A program made the translations under genes and the position numbers. Under the pieces are notes generated by a model that worked only from the letters and a program-made list of their open reading frames with translations, ran no database searches and had not been told where the DNA came from. From contig NC_084813.1 of NCBI RefSeq assembly GCF_963583255.1, positions 15,451,799 to 15,515,798 of the forward strand: DNA of 64,000 nucleotides. Reading direction: 5' to 3'. Of this stretch, positions 23,829-34,755 are shown in pieces. This DNA is from Pyrus communis. Lineage: Eukaryota > Streptophyta > Magnoliopsida > Rosales > Rosaceae. Position 1 is the stretch's first letter. The number at the start of each line of letters is the position of its first letter.

Positions 23829-24000
23829 AGATAAATATTTTTGTGTACCTAGAACACAAAGTGATATACCACATGTTATAATACAAGTGGATAGACATTG
23901 TGAAATATATTCTAATGTAAAACATATAAACAATGTGGTTCATTTTTATTATAATACGTGTTATATCACATTGTGTTACGGGTACACATAAAAATTTCTC
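23829..24000. mobile_element. Foldback MITE (about 172 bp)
   Basis: The left arm starting GAGATAAATATTTTTGTGTA is the imperfect reverse complement of the right arm ending TACACATAAAAATTTCTC. Pairing extends for about 60 bases through the (A/T)ACACAA(A/T)GTGATATA segment. The flanks CTATTTA (23821-23827, approximately) and CTATTTT (24001-24007) look like a 7-bp duplication with one mismatch. Superfamily not determined. Confidence 0.7.
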
Positions 24001-25448
24001 CTATTTTCACTGCCCATCGATCGATCCACACATTATAATTGCTTTTGTAACTGAATGTTTAATATATAATGATGTAAGTAAGTGGTTTCTTTCTTCCCCA
24101 TTCCATGTTTTATGGTCCAATCCAAATCAGGGGAACTTTAATAAAGAGACGACTGAATTTTTCTTTCTTCCCTTAATAAATCGAAAGCCGGTCACATCAA
24201 GCTCCCAAGTATTTGAGCTGTTTAATTTAATCTGACTTCACATAGTTATGTTTGCCAGTGTGAAATCTGAGAAATATGGTGGTACGCATGATGAAAATTG
24301 TTGAGTACTAAAATTGGAAATGTTCTTTTACCATGATTTGCGATCCACTGTAGTGGATGAGGGATTTTCAGTCCTAAATCTGATGGTTTAAGGCATGCTT
24401 AATGTAATATCACTAACAACTTAAAATAAATTATTAGATTATGATCATCTTGCCACCTAGTAAATAGCAATATAAGTTCGAAAAACCAAATTGCATTCAA
24501 ACACAAACATAAGAACAGAAAAATGGTTTCTTCTACACCTTTTTTTTCTCTCTTTTTGCATGTTCAAGTTTACACCAATGACGAAAAAAAATGTGTGAAA
24601 ATCATTCCCTAAGATCAAACGTTTGTCCCCAAGAATTTATCCAAATTACCATTTCTAAATAGTGTTCATGATGAATTCATGCAAAGTTTACTTGTAGGGT
24701 TAAAGTCAAAAGTGTACATAGTTGACAAAATGAACTAACATCCAAAGCAAGAAAATTAACTGTACAAAAAGTTCTGCCTCATCGCGTCACGAGCAGTAAT
24801 GCATCCAAGCTAGGGTTTTGGCTGAGATATTGTCTAGGTCCATAAATTATTGGCATTATATAGGTATCATCAATTCATAGCAGTAAATCACAGCAAGTCT
24901 TTGCAGATCGAGACTCCTTTTTTCTTAACTAATTAAGCAGTCACTTAATCACATGTATTATCAACAATAATTCGTACGTGTATTGTTAGTTACAAAAATA
25001 AAGAACGGCGTTATTTATATTTGTCTCTTCAAACTTTAATTAGGTAAACGGGACAAAAAATTAACTTAATTAATTAGGTAAACTTTACCTTTCATATATC
25101 CAGATGTCTTTACTGCATAATGCAGAGAGGCCAAGAGTACAAAGGTTTCCTTGAAAAAAGAAAACACAAGATAATCAAATATTCTTTGTTCATATAAAAA
25201 GCATTTTGATTCGATATAAAAAATAAAAAATAAAAAAAATAAAAAAATAAAAAAAAACATTTTTATCACGTTCTACTTTTTTCTTTTGGTGTTGTAGATA
25301 TATTTTTATTTCATATTTATACACAAGACCTACGTACGTACTTTACGCTTCTCTGCAGAGATCCCAATTACGTTACATGAAACGGTTTTGATTTTAGTTT
25401 CAAACCATTTGCAAACTAAATACCTTATGCCATTAATACAACTCAATT

Positions 25449-25485
<37 letters not shown>

Positions 25486-26201
25486 CATGATCAACATACT
25501 AAAATTCAACTTGAAATAAAGTTCAACATCAAAATGCCTTTTGACATTATTTTAGTACAACCCAATTAAAAAAGTTAAATCTACAGACTAAAACTAAAGT
25601 TCAAACAAACTTCACATCTAAATGCCTTATGGCTTCAGTAGTACAACAAAAAAATAAATTGTCCTTGCAATTCAACAAAAAAAATTTGGTTTTTCAACTT
25701 TCAAGTCACTACTTTGCATCATTTAACCCTTTGCCCTCCCCTTTCTTTTTAGACACTTACTCTTCAAAGATTTAGGAGGCCTTTGAGCTTGTGGATGGGC
25801 TTGAAAATGGAAAGACCTTGAACCTTGTGAAGGTGGAACCAATAGATGGATTCGACCAAATAACCAATTAGAACCCAACACCTAATACTGTTTTAAATTA
25901 ATATTTACTTAATTTTTGCAGTGCGGTGAGTTTCGATATCAGGGAAATTTTAGATGTTCAAAACCAAACCAAACGGTTTTTCTACATTGCAGTTTGGTTT
26001 CAAATTACAAAAATCGAATTATTCAATATTGTTCGATTTGTTTCATGTTTCAGTTTTCGGTTCCAAGTCCCTAAAGTGGATTGGTGAGTAGATGAAAATT
26101 TGTGGCAGATTTGATTGAGCTCCCCATCGATGTTTTTTTGTTGGATAGAAATTAATTCTAGGTCACCATGTTTTAATAAGTTCTGAAGATGGAGAAAACT
26201 T

Positions 26202-26232
<31 letters not shown>

Positions 26233-26365
26233 GTATGTATATAATTAAAATAAGATAATTTTGTTGATTAGCTAGGATAATTTTGTTGATTAGCTAGGAA
26301 TAATTTGTTCAAAATTGTAAAAAGTTTTACTATAATTTACTTACCAACTATAACTTAAGTATTGT
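24001..26365. other. AT-rich intergenic DNA with simple repeats
   Basis: Contains a run of about 34 A at 25449-25482 and an (AT)n tract at about 26202-26243. I see no gene. The open frames at 23933-24235 and 25066-25269 are low-complexity or unsupported. Confidence 0.5.
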
Positions 26366-27518
26366 AATGGCGAAAAGTGATAATACATATGCACTTTGAT
26401 ATGTAAAATTATTTATTAAAAAAGTCTGACATGGAAAAAGTCAAGAGACTTTGATAAAAAAAAAAACTAAAAATCAATAATGTTTCAGTTAATGAACATC
26501 GGTGGCTAAAAACCATAGCCTAATTTCTCGCTTTTTTATTTATTTATAATATACCACAACATTGTTGCATATTCATATTACCATGTGAATAAGACACCAC
26601 GTGACAAGTGCTACAAGTAAAAAAAAAAAATTAGTAAACTCATCATCAATATATTATAACTCAGTTTGGTGCAACCAAAATATAGAATATTTATGAAAAA
26701 TATTGATGTATGTAATGGTATACGAAAACTCCTCGAATTCATGATATGTTGTTTGCATGTTGGGAGAGAAATGATGTCTCTGATCATACATTTGAAAAAG
26801 TCGTATTACGTAGACTTTCATTTTATGTGAGAGGGGAATTTTTTTTGGTATGAACTTAACACAACTAGGTGAAAAAAAAATTCTCATAATATAATGTGTA
26901 CAAAAGAAAATAAATTTTTTGAATGTTTTTTTTTTACAAATTATAGGATAATTTTCTAAATTCAAGGCATTTTGAAGGTAAAAGATAATGACTTTTCATC
27001 TTTTTTTATTTTTTATAAAAAACGATAGAGTGGTATTTCATTGAACTTCACAATTTGCGAATCATGTAAATTAGCTCCAGTGACCAACAAATTGATTTGA
27101 AGTAAATTTGCACAACGAAACAAACTACAATAAACCCCTATATGGCTACCACAATCATTGTTCTACCCTACAAAACATCACGAGTACAAATATGTCACCA
27201 AAAACGATAGGTGCAACAATCCTATCCTAGCGACCACATAGTTTATCGGAGAAGTGAGAGGCCACATAAAACCATCGCAATAGAGCGAGACCACAAAAAA
27301 ATCATCTTAAAGATGAGACCACAAACTCATCGAAGACAACACCCAACCACAACAAACACGCGGCGACAAGTTTCATAAGGCGAGGCAACAAAACTCAAAC
27401 ACTACTCCGAAAAACAGACCACCAGTCAACTCATCAGGACACAAACCAAGACCACACCATCACTGCACTAGTGAGCTTTTCTGCATCCATGAGTAGATCA
27501 AGTCACAAAAGGGCAGAG

Positions 27519-27802
27519 TGTGACATCCCACATCGCCCAGGGAAGTGATCCTTAAATGTATATTCTCATCTCTACCTAGCACGAGGCCTTTTGGGAGCTC
27601 ACTGGCTTCGAGTTCCGTAGGAACTCCGAAGTTAAGCGAGAAGGGGGCTAGAGCAATCCCATGATGGGTGACCCACTGGGAAGTTGCTCGTGAGTTCCCA
27701 AAAACAAAACCGTGAGGGAATGGTAAGCCCAAAGCGGACAATATCGTGCTACGGTGGTGGAGCGGGCCTGGGAAGTGGTCCTGCCCGGGCCGGGATGTGA
27801 CA
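27519..27802 (+). mobile_element. Cassandra TRIM solo LTR with 5S rRNA-like promoter
   Basis: 284 bp, from TGTGACATCCCACATCGCCC to CCGGGATGTGACA, flanked by an exact duplication CAGAG (27514-27518 and 27803-27807). It holds the 5S rRNA internal promoter: box A GAAGTTAAGCG (27628-27638) and box C GATGGGTGACC (27663-27673). This is the defining feature of Cassandra. Copy 1 of the surrounding segment has the empty site at about 15876. Confidence 0.95.
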
Positions 27803-28641
27803 CAGAGTCAATTGATGTGGATTCACAAGACAGTGGTGCCATTAAATTTGAACACCAAAGACGGTGGGTCCATCAAATATGAGTGTGCAAGGATGCAGGC
27901 AGCCACCAAATCAGTTGAGGAGAGCGTCACTGCCATGGAAACAAGTTGATAGACGTGGAACCAACCACCAGCAACCACGAAACCTACGCTAACCACAAAT
28001 ATAGCCCTAAATCAAGGAAATGACCTTGAAACGAGCATGGCTTACGATCTAGGCAGAGGCACAAAGACATGGACAAGCTACTCTCAAAATGGTGGGAAAG
28101 AATTATGGGGGAGGGAGGAGGATAGGAGGCACTATAAAAGTTAAAAGAGGTAAGGGGGAAACGCAAGGGAGGGGGAGGCGTAGGGAAGGGGGAGGGATTG
28201 CATGGAATAATAGAGGTGGAGGGGTTGGTAGAGAGTTAGGAAGGGAGAGAGGCTTGGAGGAGGGGTAGAGAGTGGCTGCCGCCGATCCCAAGCTGGAACA
28301 AGGGGATGGCTGGTAAGATTGCAAAAAACCTAGAGTTTGGTTTTGGGGAGGGAGAGTTGGGGAGAGCTGCGAGAGTAAAATATTCAATGCTAAATTATAG
28401 GTAACTTTTCATCTTGAGTAATCCATATCCTACTTTCAACTTGGTCACAAAAAATTCATTTTTTTCTTTTAACCTACATTAAAATAGTTTATCCATTCCA
28501 ATTCAATCGTTCATTCCAAACAAGACATAAATTTGTTTAAGCTGTGGGGATGAGGAGTCAAATTTAAGCGCAAATGATACAACTTTTAGCACATTATTTT
28601 AACCAACTTGATTAAACCTAATATTCAATATTAATGTGTAG

Positions 28642-28666
28642 TAAAAAAAAAAAAAAAAAAAAAAAA
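28642..28666 (+). repeat. Poly(A) tract
   Basis: About 25 A, equivalent to the tract at 16696 in the first copy of the segment. Confidence 0.85.
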
Positions 28667-28925
28667 GTTAGTGTTTGCATTTATATAGTACGTGATTATA
28701 ACTGCATTAGAATTACAATTTGACAATTAGTGATGCGTATAATCACTCGTGTGCTGTACATATGTGTTAGTGCGTGGGCATGGCATGGATAGAATCATGC
28801 GTGTCTGTGTGTACCCTAAACCCTAAAGTATCAAATGAATCAGCTTATTAGCATTATTAACTAAGCGAGTGAAGACATAAACATAAACACGTGTGACCAC
28901 TCACCCTTTCTATATTACATTTCAC

Positions 28926-29199
28926 GAATGAGCATTCTCTTCGAATTCTCTTTGTGGGGATTTCGAGAATTCTTAAATCGTGTTCATTTATCGTAGATCG
29001 TGCAATTAGTTTTCATTAAGTATTTTCATGTTTAATTTTAAATAAAAATATTTAAAATAATTTTAAACCGTACAATTTAAAATGAATAAACATAATTTAA
29101 AGATTTTCAAAATCCTCACAAAAAAAATTCAAAAGAATCCTCACAATAAAAAAAAAGAAAAAATCATCAAAAAAAAGGATTCGGAGAATATCCTCGTTC
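28926..29199. mobile_element. Mutator-like MITE with 9-bp target duplication (274 bp)
   Basis: Terminal inverted repeats: the left end starts GAATGAGCATTCTCTTCGAA and the right end reads, in reverse complement, GAACGAGGATATTCTCCGAA. Exact 9-bp flanks ACATTTCAC lie at 28917-28925 and 29200-29208. Copy 1 has a single ACATTTCAC near 16960, confirming insertion. A related element is at about 47890-48115. Confidence 0.9.
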
Positions 29200-29417
29200 A
29201 CATTTCACAACTAAATAGTGAAGATTATGACAACACAGTTGCACAGGTACCCCACCTTAACATGCACGCTCACTTTTCACTGTTTCAAGTTTCAACTTTC
29301 GAAATATTATACATTTCTGGAAGATCCCAACTTCCCATACAAAGTTTCATGATAATCCAGTATCCAGACCATTGTCACGGGCCCAATTCCATACATACAA
29401 ACAAAGCACTTTGATTA

Positions 29418-29435
29418 CAGAACATGCTATCCACA

Positions 29436-29473
<38 letters not shown>

Positions 29474-29590
29474 CTTTCTTATTCTTTGATAATTTTTATC
29501 TTTTGATTTTCTTCAATTCATTCAATCCGACGATCAAAAATTAAAAGAGTGCTAAAGAAGTAAAAAAAAGTTGTATGAATGTCACATCCC
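29418..29590. mobile_element. Small MITE with TTGATTA duplication (173 bp)
   Basis: Flanked by TTGATTA at 29411-29417 and 29591-29597. The ends are imperfect inverted repeats (left CAGAACATGCTATCCACACA, right reverse complement GGGATGTGACATTCATACAA), each followed by a T-rich stretch. The site is uninterrupted in copy 1 near 17143. Confidence 0.75.
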
Positions 29591-29850
29591 TTGATTATTT
29601 ATATGATTATACACATGACAGAATTAAGTATAGCCACATTGGCTAAAGTAATGTGTGCTTTATTTTCAGCATCTGAGTTTAAATCTCATAGTTTAGATAA
29701 GTTTTAACCATTCTTATCACCTATATTTCACTTGATTAGATGGGATAACAAATGTGTGGCTCCGAGTATTATCCAAAACATTATTCTACGAGAGTAACTT
29801 ATATAGTATACTAATATACAATTAATATGGTGTTCATGGCCAATAATATT

Positions 29851-30480
29851 ATGTTTGTGAAAAAAAAAAAAAGAACTTGCGCATTTCGCTTACAGTACAT
29901 CCGTGTTGTGTAAGTCCCCGTACTTTAATGTAGATTCTTTTGCTGTAATCTTTGGGCCTTGGCAATGGCATTGGGATGCATACATATATATTAGTGCACT
30001 TATTTTCAAAAACCCTAGCTACAACCATAATACATCATACTATATTTATAGTGTGTGTGTGTGTGCATATATATTAGGAGATTTTTAAAAAAATATATAG
30101 GGTAGTGTCTCATTCATTGATTGAAGATTCCATTTTGTCTTTTTCAGGTCATCACCCACATGCTGAGGAGATCCAGTGACAACAGAGCCCAAGATCTCCA
30201 CTGCTGAAACATTTTCTGATTTTCCTACATAAAATAAACATTCTCTAACTACTATATAACTAATTAAACAAAGTAGCTTGTAATTGATTTTATGAAATAT
30301 TAAGTTTTTTTTAAAAAAAAAAAAATTCATCTCCATGCACAGCAGCTGATGTCATTAAGTTTGGACAACTGTTTTCAGAAATATTATTCTCTCTGGTTTG
30401 TTTTTTTTTGTTTTTTTTTTCCTTCTTCTTTTATAATATTTTTCTTGAACCACAATTTTTTAGTCAAATTAATAGTTTAA
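29851..30480. other. No recognisable gene
   Basis: AT-rich DNA with a short (GT)n tract at about 30051-30064 and a T-rich stretch near 30400. Confidence 0.5.
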
Positions 30481-30868
30481 GAGCATTTTCAAAAGAAGCT
30501 ATAAATTTTCTTTAAATTAATAAGTGAACAGTATTAAAATAGTATTTTAACTATTTAATTTAACTTTTTATCTCTAACCATACTTTCTATTTAAAAAATT
30601 TTGAATATGTTATTATTAACAATTCAAAATCAACTCACTCATTTTCTAAAATAACCTTCTCTCTTCATTTTCTCGTTGCTCATGCGTCTATTATGAGTTT
30701 TCTTGTTTTTTTAATATTAATCTGATGAACAGTTGTTCTGTAAATTTAAAGAGTGATTATTCATTTTGCTATACTAGATTATAGAGTCAGTTGGACAAGA
30801 TTCTTTTCCTTAAATTTGGCTCTTTAAAATAGAGTTTGGTTGTTTTACAGTATTATTTGGAGATACTC
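30481..30868. mobile_element. PIF/Harbinger (Tourist-like) MITE (388 bp)
   Basis: The left end GAGCATTTTCAAAAG pairs with the right end, which reads GAGTATCTCCAAATAAT in reverse complement. The flanks are TAA at 30478-30480 and 30869-30871, the 3-bp TWA duplication typical of the superfamily. Confidence 0.8.
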
Positions 30869-32353
30869 TAAGTACACGTTTGTAACTTTTGTTCTATAAT
30901 CTGAATTCAATAATACGAGAAACCAACATTCATGATTAAATTAAGAAAATATTAATTTTACTTACTTATCAATCTAATAAATATAAAATTAAATTATTTA
31001 GTTTAATTCGAACTATTGAAGACTTACCTCATTATGTGACTCTTGTAATGTAGCTGTTTTTTTTTTTTTTTTTTTTTTTACTAACCACAGTAACGACAAT
31101 AACATCCATAAGATTCTCTCAATCTCCTTTGTTTTTTACTAAAGAGATGAGTTTTTAAGCAAAAACTTGAAACAAAACATCACATCCAAGAACACACCCT
31201 GGATACAAGACATCACACGTTAATATAATTAACAAAACCGTGTTCTCTCCTGCACACTACACGGTCGGTCTCATGACTCTCGTACGCGTCGTAAAAATCT
31301 TGGTCTGTTTAGGCGCGTTAGGTAGCTGGATAGAGCAATGAGGAGTTTTATATGGGATTGGAAAAATAGTGGATATAGTTAATTTTAGAGCTTCGAGGAA
31401 TTTTTTAGGCTTTATAAAAGAATTTCTCTTAATGAGAGGCTATATCTTTCGGGCTCTATATGGAGATATATATGTATATATATATATTTAGAAACACTTT
31501 AGATGCAGCCCCAAGCTATCAATATTCTTTGATTGAAACCTTGTCTGTTTTTAGTTTTTGATCGAAGTCATTGACATTAATGTAATAGTGTAAGTTACTA
31601 TATTTTGAAAATTAAAAAATAAAAATTGAAATTTGTATTTGTTTATATTAATGAGATTTTAAATATAACCCATAATTTGAGGGATTAAAAATAATAAAAT
31701 ATAAATTATACTTCCTATTATATTTTGTGTGTGTGTGTGTAAATATGGGTACATTCAACAAAATTATCAAAAAAAAAAAAAATTATTGTACCAAAACATG
31801 GATACATTCTTAAAAACACATTTAAAAAAAAAAAGAAGAGATATTAGGCTTAATAAAACATTAGTAAATTTCTTCGATTAAAGTTGACATAGATACATTT
31901 TCAAATCAACAAAAAAAGAATGTACTCATATAAGTTTAAAAATGGATTAATATTTTTAATGGGTTTTATATTAAAAAATTGGGTACTTTTTATATAAATA
32001 ATTTGTACATTTTATATTTAAAAAAATGTTACATTTTACATATAACAAATTGGTATACTTAATAATGGGTACATTTAAGATTACAAAAATTGAAAATTAT
32101 ATGAATGGGTACATTTAAGATTAAAAAGCTGAGAATCTTTTTATAAAAAACTAAATGGTACAAACTTATTCTAATTTTTTTTATTTTATTTTGGAAATGT
32201 TTGAATTGAAAATTAATTTGGAGTTTAATAAAGGTGTGAGTATTAAAACTCTAAATCAATTACTAATTTTTATTTTAAAAAATATGTAATAAACATGTAA
32301 ATTCATTATCACATTAATGCTAGGGACTCCAATCAAAATTTGAAAACTAATAC
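30869..32353. other. AT-rich intergenic DNA with GGGTACATTT-like phrases
   Basis: No gene seen. From about 31740 to 32150 short phrases like GGGTACATTTAAGATTA recur, suggesting an old repeat I cannot classify. A T-tract lies at 31061-31079 and a short (GT)n at 31725-31740. Confidence 0.5.
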
Positions 32354-32976
32354 TGTCACATCCCGGCTCGGGTGAGACCATTTCCCGAGCCCGACTCCAC
32401 CGTAGCACGATATTGTCCGCTTTGGGCCCAACCACGCCCTCATGATTTTGTTTCTGGGAACTCACATGAGAACTTCCCAGTGGATCACCCATCCTGGGAA
32501 TGCTCTCGCGCGCTACTCGCTTAACTTCGGAGTTCCAAAGGAACCCGAAACCAGTGAGCTTCCAAAAGGCCTCGTGCTAGGTAGGGATGGGAATATACAT
32601 ATAAGGATCACTCCCCTGGGCGATGTGGGATGTCACAATCCACCCCCCTTAGGGGCCCGACGTCCTCGTCGGCACACATGCGGCCAGGGTTAGGCTCTGA
32701 TACCATTTGGGCAAGACCACTTCCCAGCCCCGACTCCACCGTAGCACGATATTGTTCGCTTTGGGCCCCCAGCACACCCTCACGGTTTTGTTTCTGGGAA
32801 CTCACACGAGAACTTTCCGATGGGTCACCCATCCTGGGAATGCTCTCGCGCACTACTCGCTTAACTTCAGAGTTCCTATGGAACCCGAAGCCAGTGAGCT
32901 CCCAAAATGCCTCGTGCTAGGTAGGGATGAGATATACATATAACGATCACTCCCCTGGACGATATGGGATGTCACA
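32354..32976 (-). mobile_element. Complete Cassandra TRIM (623 bp)
   Basis: Two LTRs flank a short internal region, with an exact target duplication AATAC (32349-32353 and 32977-32981). The low-coordinate LTR spans 32354-32637. The internal part holds the polypurine tract (TAAGGGGGGTGG in minus reading, near 32641-32652) and the primer site TGGTATCAGAGCC (minus, 32705-32693). The high-coordinate LTR (about 32708-32976) has lost the first 15-20 bases of the usual TGTCACATCCCGG start. Both LTRs carry 5S-like box A and box C on the minus strand. It encodes no protein and would depend on another element's enzymes. Confidence 0.95.
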
Positions 32977-32981
32977 AATAC

Positions 32982-33490
32982 GGTCTTAGCCAATGAACAT
33001 TAGTAACTAGGGACCGGATACTAATTTTTCCATTTTTTCATGTAGTAATTTGATTAAGTGACGATTTTCTTTTGTGTGTTAGCTTTTCTTAATTTGATTT
33101 TTGGACGTGCTATCTTAAATTTTTTTTATGAACACTTCAACCTAAAAAGTTCAAATTGTGACAAAGTTAGATTTCATCACGTATGAATTGTTCATTGAAT
33201 TAGATTCTCTTATCTCAAACTCATTCGTTGAAAGAAACAAACCACCACTTCGCCCTTTGAAATAATTTTATTTTCACGTATAACACAACAAATTTACCTA
33301 GCACCAATTGGTAAATTAGTATCATACAATTTTGAAAAAAAATTATTTGAAAATTTCACCCATCAATGCCCATGAACGTTAAATCAATTTGAAATTTTAA
33401 TTCTTATGGAATTTAAAACAATCATTAATTAGCAAAATTCCAAGAAAAATAAGTAGGAAAAAAGAATTAAATAATAAAATGAGAGTATAA
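32982..33490. other. No recognisable feature
   Basis: AT-rich DNA between the Cassandra element and the next MITE. Confidence 0.5.
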
Positions 33491-33731
33491 GTGTATTTGC
33501 AAGTGGAGGGAGAGTGATAGAATTTTGCTAACATGTGTTGCTACTTTTTTGTCTGACCTAGTGGTTTTTAGGGCTAGATGTAGCTTGATTTTATGCTACC
33601 CAAAAAAGGAAGTTGTTAGTCCTAATGGTGGATCTAGCCCCATTTTTCTGCTCGTTGGGGATGAAATTTCTCGCTAAGGCTGGAAATGTGATAGCCTCAT
33701 GGAGGATGAAGCCCCCCCATTGGAGATGCTC
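33491..33731. mobile_element. PIF/Harbinger-like MITE (about 241 bp)
   Basis: The left end GTGTATTTGCAAGTGGAGGG resembles the right end read in reverse complement, GAGCATCTCCAATGGGGGGG. The flanks are TAA (33488-33490) and TTA (33732-33734), a TWA-type site with one mismatch. Confidence 0.7.
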
Positions 33732-33769
33732 TTATCGTTAGGATGACTTTTTAGGAGTTTGAAAATTAA

Positions 33770-34145
33770 AAAAGCGTGTCAAGACCTACTTAGGCATCCA
33801 CCTAGTCTGCCTAACCTTGCTTGGGTTGCAACTCTAACTTTGACAGAAAATCAATAATTTTCATTTTGTATTTTAATTTTTCAATAAAATGTAATAGACT
33901 TGTTGACTACTTCGATAAACACTTATTATATGTTTGTTGACTAATATTTTATAATTTATATGTCATGTTATACGTGATTTATGTATTCTAATATAATTAT
34001 GTATGTTTTATAAATATAAACATATACTTATTTATACAGTATATAATAAATTTACTTAAATTTGCCTAGTCCGTATAGCCCCGCCTAGCCGCCTAGGCAC
34101 TAGGCCCTAACCCGTTGCTTGACTAACACCTAACATTTTTTAAAA
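33770..34145. mobile_element. MITE-like element with CCTAGGCGG motif
   Basis: The right part holds GCCCCGCCTAGCCGCCTAGG (about 34079-34098), preceded by a TATAAATA-rich stretch. In reverse orientation this matches 14075-14140. The ends are imperfect and no target duplication was fixed, so the borders are approximate. Confidence 0.45.
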
Positions 34146-34573
34146 CCTTACTCTCGTAATATGAATATTTTTGTCATTATATTCATACATTATTGTATAT
34201 TAAAAAAGTCATTTTTATACAATTGTTTTAGTTTTTTATGCATTTTTTTTATATTTATGATCGTTAAATTTAAATAAATCAAATTTAAACTATAAACATA
34301 ATTTAATAAAAGTGTATGAGAAATTAAAAAAAAAAAAAAAAAGTATGTTTATCATTCTTAGCATATAACCGTGCATATCATACCCAGTAACAGGTATAAT
34401 GCATCTCATTAATAACACGGGACAAGAGTAATATCAGATATACGACACACGATTGCGTAGAATCTCAAACAATTATAGTACTCACTTCTTCCACGGTAGT
34501 ACAGTCTAACACAATTCGATTGAATTGAATTTGAATGTTTTGGAGAAGCCTAAACAAATTAAGTACCAAATAG
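34146..34573. other. Upstream flank of the subtilase gene
   Basis: AT-rich, with an A-tract near 34327-34342. It presumably includes the upstream promoter, but no specific regulatory element could be assigned. Confidence 0.4.
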
Positions 34574-34580
34574 TATAAAA
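34574..34580 (+). promoter_or_regulatory. TATA box of the subtilase gene
   Basis: TATAAAA lies 176 bp before the ATG at 34756, a usual distance for a plant gene with a leader of about 150 bases. The CT-rich stretch just before the ATG (34735-34754) would be the end of the 5' untranslated leader. Confidence 0.6.
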
Positions 34581-34755
34581 CCACCCACGCATCCACATCA
34601 ACATCGAGACTGACCAGTCACGACCACCCGAACCCTCAACTTAACCATTTTATTATTATATTCATTAATATGTTTCATCCATAACTTATTAAGTAGCAGC
34701 AACTTTCCCACCACCGCACAGAGACACAGAGAGCTCTTCACTCTCACTCTCTCCA

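Larger units (their letters stand above)
26366..29850 (+). repeat. 2.7-kb duplicated segment, copy 2, with three insertions
   Basis: Collinear with 14758-17433. It is longer because it holds a Cassandra solo LTR (27519-27802), a Mutator-type MITE (28926-29199) and a second MITE (29418-29590), each with a target duplication. Subtracting them brings its length back to about 2.7 kb. It also has about 80 bp near 27265-27345 (GAGACCACAAA repeats) that copy 1 lacks. Confidence 0.85.

Noticed and set aside
27625..27675. A genuine 5S rRNA gene
   Set aside because: Only the promoter-bearing core resembles 5S. It is embedded in a Cassandra LTR with TG/CA ends and target duplications.
28103..28387. Pro/Ser/Leu-rich minus-strand open frame
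   Set aside because: It arises from the CT-rich leader of the retroposon-like block, and the equivalent in the first copy is not open.
14758..29850. The two 2.7-kb copies as the LTRs of one giant retroelement
   Set aside because: No primer site or polypurine tract adjoins them, no target duplication is visible at the outer borders, and the sequence between them consists of unrelated nested elements.
32256..32943. Open frames of 78-96 codons in and around the Cassandra element
   Set aside because: Cassandra is non-coding. The same peptides recur at 50561-51194 only because the LTRs are repeated.
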